From an uncultured Mobiluncus sp. (GTDB lineage: Bacteria > Actinomycetota > Actinomycetes > Actinomycetales > Actinomycetaceae), in the NCBI RefSeq assembly GCF_902488535.1, contig NZ_CABTWO010000006.1, positions 37,708-101,707 on the forward strand: a stretch of 64,000 bases of DNA, in the 5' to 3' direction. How positions within the stretch are numbered: position 1 is the stretch's first letter; each line of letters begins with the position of its first letter. Shown in pieces: positions 26,377 through 35,490 of this stretch. The notes under the pieces were generated by a model, which was not told where the DNA came from, searched no databases, and saw nothing but the letters and a program-made list of their open reading frames with translations. The translations under genes and the position numbers were made by a program.

Positions 26377-27429
26377 GTGGAAAATAACGCGGTTTCAGAT
26401 GTTTTTGAGGCAAAACGGTGGCGGGAAGTCGGCCTGGAGGGGCTGAGCGATGTGACCTATCACCGGGGCGTGCTGGCGGACGGTAGCCCGGCGCCGGTGG
26501 TGCGCATTGCGTTCAATCGGCCCGAAGTGCGCAACGCCTTTCGTCCCCAAACTGTCGACCAGCTGTATCGTTGCCTGGATCACGCCCGTATGACTGCCAG
26601 CGTGGCAGCGATTTTGTTGACCGGCAACGGTCCGGCGCGCGATGGCGGCTATGCGTTTTGCAGTGGCGGGGACCAGCGGGTTCGCGGCGCTGACGGCTAC
26701 CAGTATCACGTGACCGTTCCGCGCGACGACGCACCACTTCCGCTAGAGGGCGCGGCAAATCCGCCCGAACGCCCTTGTGAACCCGAAAACCCGGCCGACC
26801 GGACTGCTGACCTGAAACACCCGGAAACCCCTGAGACTGCGGACCTCCCCGACCCGAGAGACGCGGCCGGACGCTACGGGAGGCTGCATATCCTGGAGGT
26901 GCAGCGCCTCATTCGCGCCACCCCGAAACCGGTCATTGCGCTGGTCAACGGGTGGGCGGCCGGCGGGGGACACTCGCTGGTGATGGTTTGCGACCTGGCG
27001 CTGGCCAGCCGGGAACACGCCCAGTTCAAACAGGTCGACGCGAATGTTGGCTCGTTCGACGCCGGATACGGTTCGGGGCTGCTGGCGCGGCAAGCCGGAG
27101 ACAAGCGCGCCCGCGAGATATTCTTCCTGGCCGAGACCTATTCCGCCGCCCAGGCCGAGGCTTGGGGAGTGGTGAACCGCGCGGTGGCGCACCAGGACCT
27201 GGAACGCATGGGTTGGGAATGGGCGCTGGCCATCGCCGGGAAATCCCCGCAGGCGATTCGGATGCTGAAATATGCCTTCAACGCGGTAGACGACGGCCTG
27301 GTCGGAATGCAAATGTTTGCCGGGGAAGCGACTCGGTTGGCGTACGGGACCGTGGAGGCACGCGAGGGCCGCGACGCTTTCCTCGAGAAGCGCGCCCCGA
27401 ACTGGGACGAGTTTCCGTATTATTACTAA
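26377..27429 (+). CDS. menB: 1,4-dihydroxy-2-naphthoyl-CoA synthase
   Basis: Crotonase-fold enzyme that closes the second ring of the naphthoquinone from o-succinylbenzoyl-CoA. The 350-aa protein closely follows mycobacterial MenB: FNRPEVRNAFRP, FCSGGDQRVRGADGYQY, GRLHILEVQRLIR, GWAAGGGHSLVMVCDLALASREHAQFKQ, DANVGSFDAGYGS and the C-terminal FAGEATRLAYGT...FPYYY. It differs by a Pro/Glu/Asp-rich insert of about 50 residues (112-163) in a loop where other MenB are short, which explains the extra length. It begins with GTG after a leaderless-type -10 box and heads a run of genes with the unknown membrane protein and menC. Confidence 0.96.
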   Translation: MENNAVSDVFEAKRWREVGLEGLSDVTYHRGVLADGSPAPVVRIAFNRPEVRNAFRPQTVDQLYRCLDHARMTASVAAILLTGNGPARDGGYAFCSGGDQRVRGADGYQYHVTVPRDDAPLPLEGAANPPERPCEPENPADRTADLKHPETPETADLPDPRDAAGRYGRLHILEVQRLIRATPKPVIALVNGWAAGGGHSLVMVCDLALASREHAQFKQVDANVGSFDAGYGSGLLARQAGDKRAREIFFLAETYSAAQAEAWGVVNRAVAHQDLERMGWEWALAIAGKSPQAIRMLKYAFNAVDDGLVGMQMFAGEATRLAYGTVEAREGRDAFLEKRAPNWDEFPYYY

Positions 27430-27481
27430 GAGGGCTCGGTAACGGCCCAAACCCGAAATGTAAACCCGAAAGAAGGTCAGA

Positions 27482-28387
27482 GTGGATTTCACGTTCCTGG
27501 TTGCCACGCTGGTGGGAATCGCGCTGATAATCGTGACCTGGGTGACGCCCTACGCCAAATTCCTGCGCGATGGTTTCGGGAAAACTGAGCTGGGCAACCG
27601 GGTGGTGGCCATCATGATTCCCGGCCTGACCATTCTGTGCCTGGGCGTGACGTTTTTCGAGGCCTGCGTGACTTACGCCACCGGCCTGTCCTTTTGGCGA
27701 GTGTGGGGGATTCCGCTGGCGGCCTTGCTGGCTTTGATTGGCCTCGGGGTGGCGTTTTGGGCGTTGATTCCCGCGCCGGTGCCGAGCTTCCTGCAGCCGC
27801 GGTGGATGAAAGAGGAGCGCCTCTACGGGGCTTTGGGGGCGCTGGAACGCACTCGCTCCGCGCAAAAGCGCCGGGAACGGGAAGTCAACCGGCGCGGCTT
27901 TGACTATTTCGACACCCAAATGATTGACGGAGTTTCGCTGGCTTACCCCGAAACTTGGGTGTTGAACCTGGAGCCGAGCGCTCCCGCGCGTGTTTCTGGG
28001 CTGAAACTAGAAAGCCGTTTCGCGCTGGATACGCCCCACGACTTTATCCCGCATTCGCGGATTTTGTTGATGTCCGCGCCCTTGACCAGCCCGGAGGACA
28101 GCGTCAATTGGCTGCGCCGCCTGGCGGTACCCGCCGGTTGGCAGCCACGAGAAGTCGCGACTTCCCAGTTGGCGGAAAACCCCGCTATCTGGGCTGATTC
28201 GTGCCTTCCGGACGGTCGGGGGGTGCAGCAGCGCTGGGCGGCGGCTATCGGGGATACCTTGTGGGTATTGGCTTTTCAGGTGGCTGGCCCCGATTTTGGG
28301 CCGCTTGCAGACGTGGGGGCGAAAGTTGCCGCCTCGCTGACCCTGCCGGACTCCGGAAAGACAGCCGGTCCTGTGGTGGCGCCGTGA
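27482..28387 (+). CDS. Membrane protein of unknown function between menB and menC
   Basis: 301 aa. Three membrane helices (about 3-24, 41-64 and 66-95) are followed by a basic region (about 100-140) and a soluble C-terminal domain (about 145-301), probably cytoplasmic, with alternating beta-like segments ([40 protein letters not shown]). No family was recognised. The GTG start at 27482 follows AAAGAAGG by 6 bases. Its stop overlaps the menC start by four bases (GTGA), so it is translationally coupled to menC and probably part of the men operon. Confidence 0.75.
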   Translation: MDFTFLVATLVGIALIIVTWVTPYAKFLRDGFGKTELGNRVVAIMIPGLTILCLGVTFFEACVTYATGLSFWRVWGIPLAALLALIGLGVAFWALIPAPVPSFLQPRWMKEERLYGALGALERTRSAQKRREREVNRRGFDYFDTQMIDGVSLAYPETWVLNLEPSAPARVSGLKLESRFALDTPHDFIPHSRILLMSAPLTSPEDSVNWLRRLAVPAGWQPREVATSQLAENPAIWADSCLPDGRGVQQRWAAAIGDTLWVLAFQVAGPDFGPLADVGAKVAASLTLPDSGKTAGPVVAP

Positions 28388-29451
28388 CCAGCAACGTTGA
28401 GGATTCCGGCAGTTCCGCCCGCCTTTCCCCTTTTGAACCCGGCCCGGCTGGCACCCAGCTGTTTACGGCGCAAGGAATCAAGCGGGCGTGGGTGTTTTCT
28501 GTGCCGATGCGCGTCAAGTTTCGCAATATCACGGTGCGGGAAGGGCTGATTTTACAAGGCCGTGCCGGCCTGGCTGAGGCGGCACCGTTCGACAACTATC
28601 CCCCACAAGTCGCCGCCACCTGGTTTTCCGGGGCGTTTGCGGTGGCAGCACAGGGGTTACCGGCCTCGCCTTCCCCCGTTCCCCTCAACGTCACGGTGCC
28701 GGTCGTGGCCCCCGACGCCGCGGCGCGGCTGGTTCACGAGTCGGGGTGTGGCACGGCAAAAGTGAAAGTCGCCGACCCGCGCAGCGACCTCGAGGACGAC
28801 ATTGCCCGGATTCGCGCGGTGCGTTCGGCCCTCGGGACGGCGGGGCAGATTCGGGTGGACGCCAACGCGGCGTGGAGCCTCGCCGAGGCAAAAACCGCGC
28901 TGCCGCGCTTGTGCGAGGCGGCCGGCCCGGACGGACTACAGTATGCGGAACAGCCGTGTAAAACCCTCGATGAACTGGTAGAACTGCAGCGCGCGACGGG
29001 GATTCCGGTGGCGGCTGACGAAACTATCCGCTTGGGCGGGCAGCTCACCGAGGTCATCGCCAGCGGGCTGGCTGCAGCCGTCATCAAAGCGATGCCCCTG
29101 GGCGGCCCGGCGCGTGCCGCCGCCCTGGTGGCGGACGGGCTGCGGACGTCTGCTCCGGGTGGCACAAGCGCGCCGCTTCTGGTGGTGTCCTCAGCTTTAG
29201 ACACCGGGGTGGGCTTGAGTGCCGGACTGGCCCTCGCGACCCAGCTGCAAACGACAGCCGCCTGCGGACTCGGGACACTGCGCTTGTTCACCGACAGTAT
29301 CCTCACCACGGATCCTCGCCTCGAAAATGGGCGCCTGTATCCAGTGGAAACCTTGGAACTGAAAGGAAATCTGGCACCTGTGAGTCCTGCGGTCAGCAAA
29401 CGGTGGCGCGAAAGAGTTGAACAGGTAGCCGCCGTGTTCGCTAGACTTTAG
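28384..29451 (+). CDS. menC: o-Succinylbenzoate synthase
   Basis: Enolase-superfamily dehydratase that turns SHCHC into o-succinylbenzoate. The 355-aa protein shows the active-site set: the KxK lysines in [10 protein letters not shown], Asp in IRVDANAAW, Glu in YAEQPC, Asp in PVAADETIR and the late Lys in [11 protein letters not shown]. The start is GTG 28384, overlapping the TGA of the upstream gene. The open frame extends further upstream without support. A probable promoter for the following PP2C operon lies inside its last codons. Confidence 0.9.
   Translation: MTSNVEDSGSSARLSPFEPGPAGTQLFTAQGIKRAWVFSVPMRVKFRNITVREGLILQGRAGLAEAAPFDNYPPQVAATWFSGAFAVAAQGLPASPSPVPLNVTVPVVAPDAAARLVHESGCGTAKVKVADPRSDLEDDIARIRAVRSALGTAGQIRVDANAAWSLAEAKTALPRLCEAAGPDGLQYAEQPCKTLDELVELQRATGIPVAADETIRLGGQLTEVIASGLAAAVIKAMPLGGPARAAALVADGLRTSAPGGTSAPLLVVSSALDTGVGLSAGLALATQLQTTAACGLGTLRLFTDSILTTDPRLENGRLYPVETLELKGNLAPVSPAVSKRWRERVEQVAAVFARL
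29417..29447 (+). promoter_or_regulatory. Candidate promoter of the PP2C-FHA-EssC-like operon
   Basis: TTGAAC (29417-29422), a 19-base spacer and TAGACT (29442-29447), within the 3' end of menC and about 50 bases before the PP2C start. Confidence 0.4.
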
Positions 29452-29498
29452 TTAGCAGCGGCAACGAAACTGCCATTAAAGAGCGAAGGACGAAACCG

Positions 29499-30425
29499 AT
29501 GGAAATCGAAACCGGCACCTGGACGCTTCCCCACGGGGAAACACTGCGCTGGGCTGCCGCCACCGATATCGGCTTGAAACGAGCTGAAAACCAGGATTCA
29601 TTCCTGGCGACTCTGCCGTTCTTTTTAGTTGCGGACGGAATGGGTGGTCACGCCGGAGGTAAACAGGCCTCGGCCACACTGCTGGGACATATTCAGCCTC
29701 TGACCGGCACGAAGGTGAGCCTGCCGGTGGTGCGCGAATCTCTGGAGGCGGCCTGCGAGGAAGTCATGGGGCTGGTGGAGGAAAACATCGATTACACGAT
29801 TTCGCCGCCGGGAACCACGCTGACAGGTTTGGTGTTGCTGGGTTCACTAGGAGGGTCCGCGGCTGACGAGGCGGGGTCCGCGGCCACTACGGACGGGTCG
29901 GAAGCGGCGCAGTTCTTGGTTCTCAATGTGGGGGATTCGCGAACTTACGTGTTGAGAGAGGGGTTGCTGACCCGGCTGACGCGGGACCATTCCCAAGTCG
30001 CCGAGATGGTCGAGGCGGGGATGCTGACCGTGGAAGAAGCCCGGGTCTGGCCGACTCGTTCGGTCATCACCCGCGCTATCGGTGCTGGTCAAGTTGGGTT
30101 GCCTCAGATTGATACCTGGACCTATCCGGTCGCGGCGCCCCGGCGTTTCCTGGTGTGCTCCGATGGTTTGCATTCCATGATTGATGACGGCGCGATTGGG
30201 CGAGCTTTGGGCGACAATCCCACCCCCGAAGCGGCAGTAAACTCCCTGGTGAACCTGGCCTTGCAGGCGGGCGGGACCGATAATGTGACCGCGATCGTGG
30301 TCGACGTGACCGCCCCAGAATCCGCTCCTACCCCCACTGAACCGACAGAGTCCGCGCAATCCGAGCCGCCGGAGCCGCCGAGCTCTCTTCTGCCACCCCC
30401 GCCTCCCCCAGACAGCGAGGGATAG
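29499..30425 (+). CDS. PP2C-family protein serine/threonine phosphatase
   Basis: 308-aa metal-dependent phosphatase. Motifs are in order: RAENQDSF (Asp33), LVADGMGGHAGG (Asp46), VLNVGDSRTYVL, LTRDHSQV, VITRAIGAG, FLVCSDGLHSMIDD and GGTDNVTAIVVDV, so all metal-binding aspartates appear present. A Pro/Glu/Ser-rich tail (about 275-308) ends the protein, with no membrane segment. It would reverse phosphorylation by a Ser/Thr kinase, but no kinase gene is in the window. The FHA-protein gene starts 2 bases after the stop and the EssC-like gene overlaps that, which suggests one functional module. GAAGGA lies about 8 bases before the ATG. Confidence 0.92.
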   Translation: MEIETGTWTLPHGETLRWAAATDIGLKRAENQDSFLATLPFFLVADGMGGHAGGKQASATLLGHIQPLTGTKVSLPVVRESLEAACEEVMGLVEENIDYTISPPGTTLTGLVLLGSLGGSAADEAGSAATTDGSEAAQFLVLNVGDSRTYVLREGLLTRLTRDHSQVAEMVEAGMLTVEEARVWPTRSVITRAIGAGQVGLPQIDTWTYPVAAPRRFLVCSDGLHSMIDDGAIGRALGDNPTPEAAVNSLVNLALQAGGTDNVTAIVVDVTAPESAPTPTEPTESAQSEPPEPPSSLLPPPPPPDSEG

Positions 30426-30427
30426 AA

Positions 30428-30889
30428 ATGAAACACAGCGCCGACGGGGGCAAAACGTTTACCGTGCGGATTTGTCCTCTGGGCCACCACAATCCGCCGG
30501 ATTTTCCCCGCTGCCGGGTTTGCGGCGGAGTACTGGACGCCCCGATTCAGGTGGCTTACCCGAAACTGGGCTGGGTACGTTCCACCGACCAGCAAACTGT
30601 TGAGCTGACGGGCGATTTAATGGTGGGTCGGGCTCCGGAAACCCACGGGCGCGAAGGGGTGTTTTCCCTGACTACCCCGCCCGAAATTCTCGAAATTTCC
30701 CGCACTCACGCCCGAATTTGTACGCAGGGATGGGAAGTAACCGTGGAGGATTTGGGTTCGGACAACGGCACGCGCTTGTGCCGGACGACAGGCCAGATAG
30801 TGGACTTACAGCCGCACACGCGGTACAACATTCAACCCGGTGATGTGCTGGAACTGGCGCCAAACTACCTGTTGAGGTTTGAAGCCTGA
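30428..30889 (+). CDS. FHA-domain protein with N-terminal zinc-ribbon-like motif
   Basis: 153 aa. The first part has CPLGHHNPPDFPRCRVCGG (Cys16, 29 and 32, with His20/21 nearby), likely a small metal site. The FHA domain (about 48-150) keeps the phosphothreonine-binding residues: Gly-Arg at 67-68, SRTHA at 91-95 and DNGT at 112-115. It probably docks a phosphothreonine-bearing partner, possibly a target of the PP2C encoded just upstream. Its stop overlaps the start of the EssC-like gene by one base (TGATG), so the two are translationally coupled. Confidence 0.9.
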   Translation: MKHSADGGKTFTVRICPLGHHNPPDFPRCRVCGGVLDAPIQVAYPKLGWVRSTDQQTVELTGDLMVGRAPETHGREGVFSLTTPPEILEISRTHARICTQGWEVTVEDLGSDNGTRLCRTTGQIVDLQPHTRYNIQPGDVLELAPNYLLRFEA

Positions 30890-33800
30890 TGCGCCGACCG
30901 GTTCGAATCTTGGTGGATGGCAGCCCCGCCGAAGTGCTGCTAAACGCGGACGCGCGCGCTCGGATTGCCGATGTGGCTACAGCTCTGGGCGGAGGGCCGA
31001 CGTCTCGGCTCAGCGTGACGCCTTTGGTGCCCCTGTTGGATCCGGGAGGCACCGGGTCGCTGCCGGTCGTTGCTGAGTCTTCAGGGTCACAAGTCCCGAG
31101 GGATGAGGCTGGCGGGGCAGGTCCGGCTCAGGTCGGAAAACCTTATGTGCTGCCACGAGCTTTGCCGGTGGCAAAAGCGCCGATACCGCCGGGGGCAGGT
31201 TTGGCGCTGGTGGGGGAGAGTGACGAGCTGCCGCCAGCTCCGGCGGGCATGAAGTCACTGCTGGCTTATTCACCACAACCGGTGACCGACCCCGAACCGT
31301 TGGGAATCAACGTAGGAATGCCGGCTCGACCCCGCTTGTGGCTGGCGAATCCCGCCACGATTGCCGTGCCCGTAGTGCCGGTGGCCCTGTTTGGGGTGTT
31401 AGCGGTCATTTTTCCCAGTGCAGCGGCGTTTGCTCTGCTGGGGCTCGCTGTAGTGGCGGGCGGCGCCGAAGTGGGGTGGGCTTTGACTCAAAACCGGGCG
31501 GCTTGGGTGCGTTATGAGCGTGACATGGCTGCGCTCGCTCCCCAGATTCAGACGGCTTTGGACCAACGTGACGCGGCGATACGCGCCAGCGTCACCGACC
31601 TGGCAGACCCGCGCCACGCCCTGCTGCCCGGACTGTGGGGACACGCGAGTACGCAAATGCGGATTCCGGTGGGTTTCACCCAGGTTTACCCTGAAATCAC
31701 GTTGAAAAGCTCCGACCAGGCAACACCGTTCCGCGGCTGGGGACCGATGGCGGGTGCAGGACACGAATCCGGCGCAGTTGTTCACCGGTCCGCCGGAGCC
31801 GCGGCCCCTGAACCGGCCTTTGGCACGGAGACGAGTCACACGACCTCGGGACAAATTGTGGCCATTAATCGCAGAATCAGTGCGATTGGCGCCGCTACGG
31901 TCGGTGAGGGACATACCGGTCTGGAGGTCGCCTATGTTCCGGCGGATTCCGGGCCGCTGGCGGTGACCGGTCCGCGAAACCTGCGCGGGCCCGCGCTGAA
32001 TCAGTTGCTGATTCGCGCCGCCCTGCGCTATTCCCCAGCCGACCTGAAAATCGTGGTAGCCGGAGCGAAACCCGCACAATGGGCGTGGGTTAGCTACCTG
32101 CCCCATGGCGAGGCGGTGCGCGAGGATCTAGCTGTCGAGCCGGTCTGTGACCTGAGCGAGGCGAGCGCCGAACGTTTGGCTCAAGCCTGGATGAGTCGAA
32201 AGGGTCAGCGCGGTTCACGCCAACGCCTGTTGCTGGTGGTGGACGGACAAGTCCCAGCTGGCTCACAATGGGAAGAATTCGCCGCGGATCCTGGCGTTTG
32301 GCTGGTTAACGCGGTTGACGACCTCAGCAGTGCGCTCAGCGACGCTCGGCAAGTCTTGGACCTGGCGACCGGGTCTTGGCAAGACGGCGTGTCCCGCATT
32401 CCCGGAACCGTCCCGCAAAGTCCGCGCCACACCGCTTCTACCGGGATTCCGCTGCAGTCCGCCCGCCAGACCTTGTTGAGCGTGGAACCTCTGCTGTTGA
32501 CCACCCCTAGTGCGCGAAAAGTCGCCGAACTCCTGGCCAACCTGAAGCTGCCCGGTAAAACCGCCGAGCCTTTGCCGGTAGTTGCCCAGCTGACCGATGT
32601 TTATCCCCTGACGCCTGGCGAAAGCGCAGCTATTTTGGACGAGTCGGGGGACGGGTCCCGCTGCACGGCGGCGATTGGTTACGGCACTGCCGGCCCGGTG
32701 ACTATGGATTTGACTGACGGCATGAACGCCATCGTGGCAGGAGAAAACCAGGCTGCCCGAACCAATGTCATCGCTGCCTATTTAGCAGGCTTGGCGTTGA
32801 CTCAGCGCCCGGAGGACGTGAGCTGGATTATTTTTGACTCCCGCGGCACGAAATGGGGCGAACTGGAGCAAGCCTCGCACTGTTTAGGTGTCGAGTCGGG
32901 GCGCGGAGACGCCGTGTTTGCCCGGCTGCTGCGCTACCTGGAAGCGGAAACCGAGCGGCGCGAAATTTGGCTGAGCGAATCCGGGGCGGGCAGTCTGGCG
33001 CGAGCGCGCGGGGCCAAAATAGCGGGAGTCCCGGCGGATCTAATTGTCGTCATAGCCGCCGGGGAGGCGTTTACCTCACGGCAGCTCTCGCAGCTGGCGG
33101 AACGGCTGCATATGTACCGCGCCCTGGGATTGCACCTGCTTGTGAGCAGCGGGGACATCGAAAAACTGCCGCGCGAAGCCCTGAAGTACCTACCGACACG
33201 TGTGGTGCTGCACCTGGAGGACGAAGCCCTGGAGGTGGTTTGTGGCAGCTTTGAAATTGATCCGCACGCGGCTTTCGCGCATCCCGGCCGCGGGGTCCTG
33301 CTGGTCGGCGGGGTAGCGACCGGATTCCAGACCCTAAATACCCTGATGAATACCGATTTCACCGATCCCCAGTTGGCTCCCGTGAACTTCATGCCCCTGG
33401 GTGGAGCAGCGTTCCCACCAGCTTTATCGGCGGGCGGACAGGGGCGAGTTCCAGCCCTCGCGGGGCGCAGTTCCAGCCGGGCTGACATGAGCGGGAACCA
33501 GCGCGCGGTTGAAATGCCGCGGGTGGCAACGCCGCTGTCTGTGCTGGCAGGGTCGTTTTGCCGCGGAAACTCCACAATCAGGCGCTGGACTTCCGGGTTG
33601 GAAAACGTCTATGACCTGGCGGCCTTAGGGCAATCCAGCGACGCGGAATTCCGCCTGGGGGTGCGCGATGACTTGGGACACCAAGATGTCGTCCCCTTTG
33701 GCTTTAGTCCTGACCGGGAGGGCAATCTGTTTGTGGCGGGTCCGCGCGGTAGCGGGCGCACCGGAGTCCTGCGGGCTATCGCTGCCGATAGTTTGAACAC

Positions 33801-35244
33801 CTCAGGCCATCCCGTTACTCTCTATGTCTGCAGCGCTGACCCCGCCCTCGATGTCCTGTCGAGCTGGGCAAACGTGGGTGTGGTAGCCCGTGCTAACGAG
33901 CCGGAGACAATTGCCGACACGATTGAGTACCTGGTCAGCCGGTGGCGTTGGCGCACCGAAATTGCGCTGCACAACGCCACCCGCAGCTTCCCTGAACTGC
34001 GCGAAGTGCTGCGCGGCGAACGCCTCGGGGAACAGCCCGGCGAACGGAACGGTGCCATGTCCCCGAACTCGGCGACACCCGGGCAGGACGCCGGCGCGAA
34101 AGCAGGCAAAGCCCTCGGAACAACCCGCAGCGCGAACCTCAACGCTAGTAGCGTAGTGGGAGGTGAAACCGACCTTGGCGAGCGCATTATCGTCGCGATT
34201 GACGGCCTGGAAGCCGTGCTGGAATCCCTGCCGGGAGCCAGTTCCGCCAGTTTCCTGGAACTCATCACCGGAGGCAGAGTCGTCGGAATCCATTTCGTCA
34301 TCAGCGCCGAAAGCGTCGAGAACCTACCGGCAGCGTGGCGAGGCGCATTCGGAATGCGAATTGAGCTAAACGGTTCCGTTCCCGGCCGCGGCCTCGTCGC
34401 GGATGACCCGCGGGCTATTCAAATCGCTGTCCTCGGTAACGACCCCTCCGAGACCGCCCAGACACGCATCCTGGAACGCTTGGGCGCGCTGGCAAAAACC
34501 CCGGCCCACCGGATTGGCCGGTTGGCGGTGCCGGTGTTTGCCACCGCCCTCACCACTGCCCCTAAGGGAGAAATGGCATTGGGACTGAGTGCCCCCGGTG
34601 GTCGGCAAATCAATACCATCACCAGTGGGGTCTACCTCATTGCGCGAGGCGACGGGGAAGTCGACCGGGCGGTGAGCTTGGCGGTCATGCGCTGGCTGGC
34701 TCGTTCGCTGCGTACTTCCAGCTCGGACACCGGGATGGTGCTGTTGTCTGCCCAAAGCCGTGAGGACAGTTCGCCTGCGTTGGCAACCCTGGCTGGTCTG
34801 GAGATTTGGGACGCGGTATCCTGTGGTTTCTCAGACTTCCGCGACTTTTATCACCAGCTGCTTTCCGTTGCGGAACAAAAATCCCCGTCGGGATTCCCCG
34901 GTTTAGCTATCTTTATTGCCGACCTGCCCGGATTTGCGCTGAACACGGACGCCGCCGCAGCTATGGCAGATGTCATCCGCGCGGCACGTAGCCGCGGACA
35001 CCTGGTTTTTGCCTCGGGCGCTGCGACCTCCCGTGATGGGCTGTCTTGGATGACTGACTCCGATTTGAATGCGGTGGTGAAGGCCCCCGCTGCGGGACTC
35101 TCTCTCGGTTTGAGCGCCGCCGACACCACCGCCATCTTCGGCGTCAGCGTCCCCCAAGACGGCAAAGCATTCCCGCCCGCCCGTGGCTATTGGATTCACC
35201 GCGGCCAAGCCACCAAAATCCAGCTTCCCCAAGAAAACGGCTGA
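30889..35244 (+). CDS. FtsK/SpoIIIE (EssC/EccC)-like membrane protein with degenerate nucleotide-binding loops
   Basis: 1451 aa. A ubiquitin-like or FHA-like N-terminal part (1-40) and a linker precede two membrane helices (about 150-205). Next comes the EssC/EccC linker region with its typical GPLAVTGPRNLRG...LLIRAALRYSP and WAWVSYLPHG. Three ATPase-like modules follow. Module 1 has GENQAART at 618-625 and module 2 has GPRGSGRT at 951-958 where Walker A (GxxxxGKT) is expected; module 3 (about 1240) has no P-loop that I can see. Type VII secretion motor proteins share this order. No WXG100, EccB, EccD or EccE gene is present, so a classical ESX system is not supported here. The role may be scaffolding or a specialised export (inference). 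Confidence 0.8.
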   Translation: MRRPVRILVDGSPAEVLLNADARARIADVATALGGGPTSRLSVTPLVPLLDPGGTGSLPVVAESSGSQVPRDEAGGAGPAQVGKPYVLPRALPVAKAPIPPGAGLALVGESDELPPAPAGMKSLLAYSPQPVTDPEPLGINVGMPARPRLWLANPATIAVPVVPVALFGVLAVIFPSAAAFALLGLAVVAGGAEVGWALTQNRAAWVRYERDMAALAPQIQTALDQRDAAIRASVTDLADPRHALLPGLWGHASTQMRIPVGFTQVYPEITLKSSDQATPFRGWGPMAGAGHESGAVVHRSAGAAAPEPAFGTETSHTTSGQIVAINRRISAIGAATVGEGHTGLEVAYVPADSGPLAVTGPRNLRGPALNQLLIRAALRYSPADLKIVVAGAKPAQWAWVSYLPHGEAVREDLAVEPVCDLSEASAERLAQAWMSRKGQRGSRQRLLLVVDGQVPAGSQWEEFAADPGVWLVNAVDDLSSALSDARQVLDLATGSWQDGVSRIPGTVPQSPRHTASTGIPLQSARQTLLSVEPLLLTTPSARKVAELLANLKLPGKTAEPLPVVAQLTDVYPLTPGESAAILDESGDGSRCTAAIGYGTAGPVTMDLTDGMNAIVAGENQAARTNVIAAYLAGLALTQRPEDVSWIIFDSRGTKWGELEQASHCLGVESGRGDAVFARLLRYLEAETERREIWLSESGAGSLARARGAKIAGVPADLIVVIAAGEAFTSRQLSQLAERLHMYRALGLHLLVSSGDIEKLPREALKYLPTRVVLHLEDEALEVVCGSFEIDPHAAFAHPGRGVLLVGGVATGFQTLNTLMNTDFTDPQLAPVNFMPLGGAAFPPALSAGGQGRVPALAGRSSSRADMSGNQRAVEMPRVATPLSVLAGSFCRGNSTIRRWTSGLENVYDLAALGQSSDAEFRLGVRDDLGHQDVVPFGFSPDREGNLFVAGPRGSGRTGVLRAIAADSLNTSGHPVTLYVCSADPALDVLSSWANVGVVARANEPETIADTIEYLVSRWRWRTEIALHNATRSFPELREVLRGERLGEQPGERNGAMSPNSATPGQDAGAKAGKALGTTRSANLNASSVVGGETDLGERIIVAIDGLEAVLESLPGASSASFLELITGGRVVGIHFVISAESVENLPAAWRGAFGMRIELNGSVPGRGLVADDPRAIQIAVLGNDPSETAQTRILERLGALAKTPAHRIGRLAVPVFATALTTAPKGEMALGLSAPGGRQINTITSGVYLIARGDGEVDRAVSLAVMRWLARSLRTSSSDTGMVLLSAQSREDSSPALATLAGLEIWDAVSCGFSDFRDFYHQLLSVAEQKSPSGFPGLAIFIADLPGFALNTDAAAAMADVIRAARSRGHLVFASGAATSRDGLSWMTDSDLNAVVKAPAAGLSLGLSAADTTAIFGVSVPQDGKAFPPARGYWIHRGQATKIQLPQENG

Positions 35245-35490
35245 ACACACCCGCCACGAAATGGCTGAACATCCGCGCAGCACCGGTGTTGAACTGAATC
35301 GAAACCTTATGACTGTGTTCTGTCCATAAACCTCCCTTCGGTAGGCGCGATAGTACTTGAAAGGTAGCATTGACCCCGGAGACGAAAATTTTGCAGTTTC
35401 CGAAACGGCTTTCGTTTCCTGGCATTCCAACGGTTTACCGGCTTTGCGGGGAACGCGAAAAGCACGATGCGAACAGTGAAAGGGCGAGTT

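Noticed and set aside
30889..35244. A classical ESX type VII secretion locus
   Set aside because: No WXG100, EccB, EccD, EccE or mycosin gene is near the EssC-like gene, and its P-loops look degenerate.
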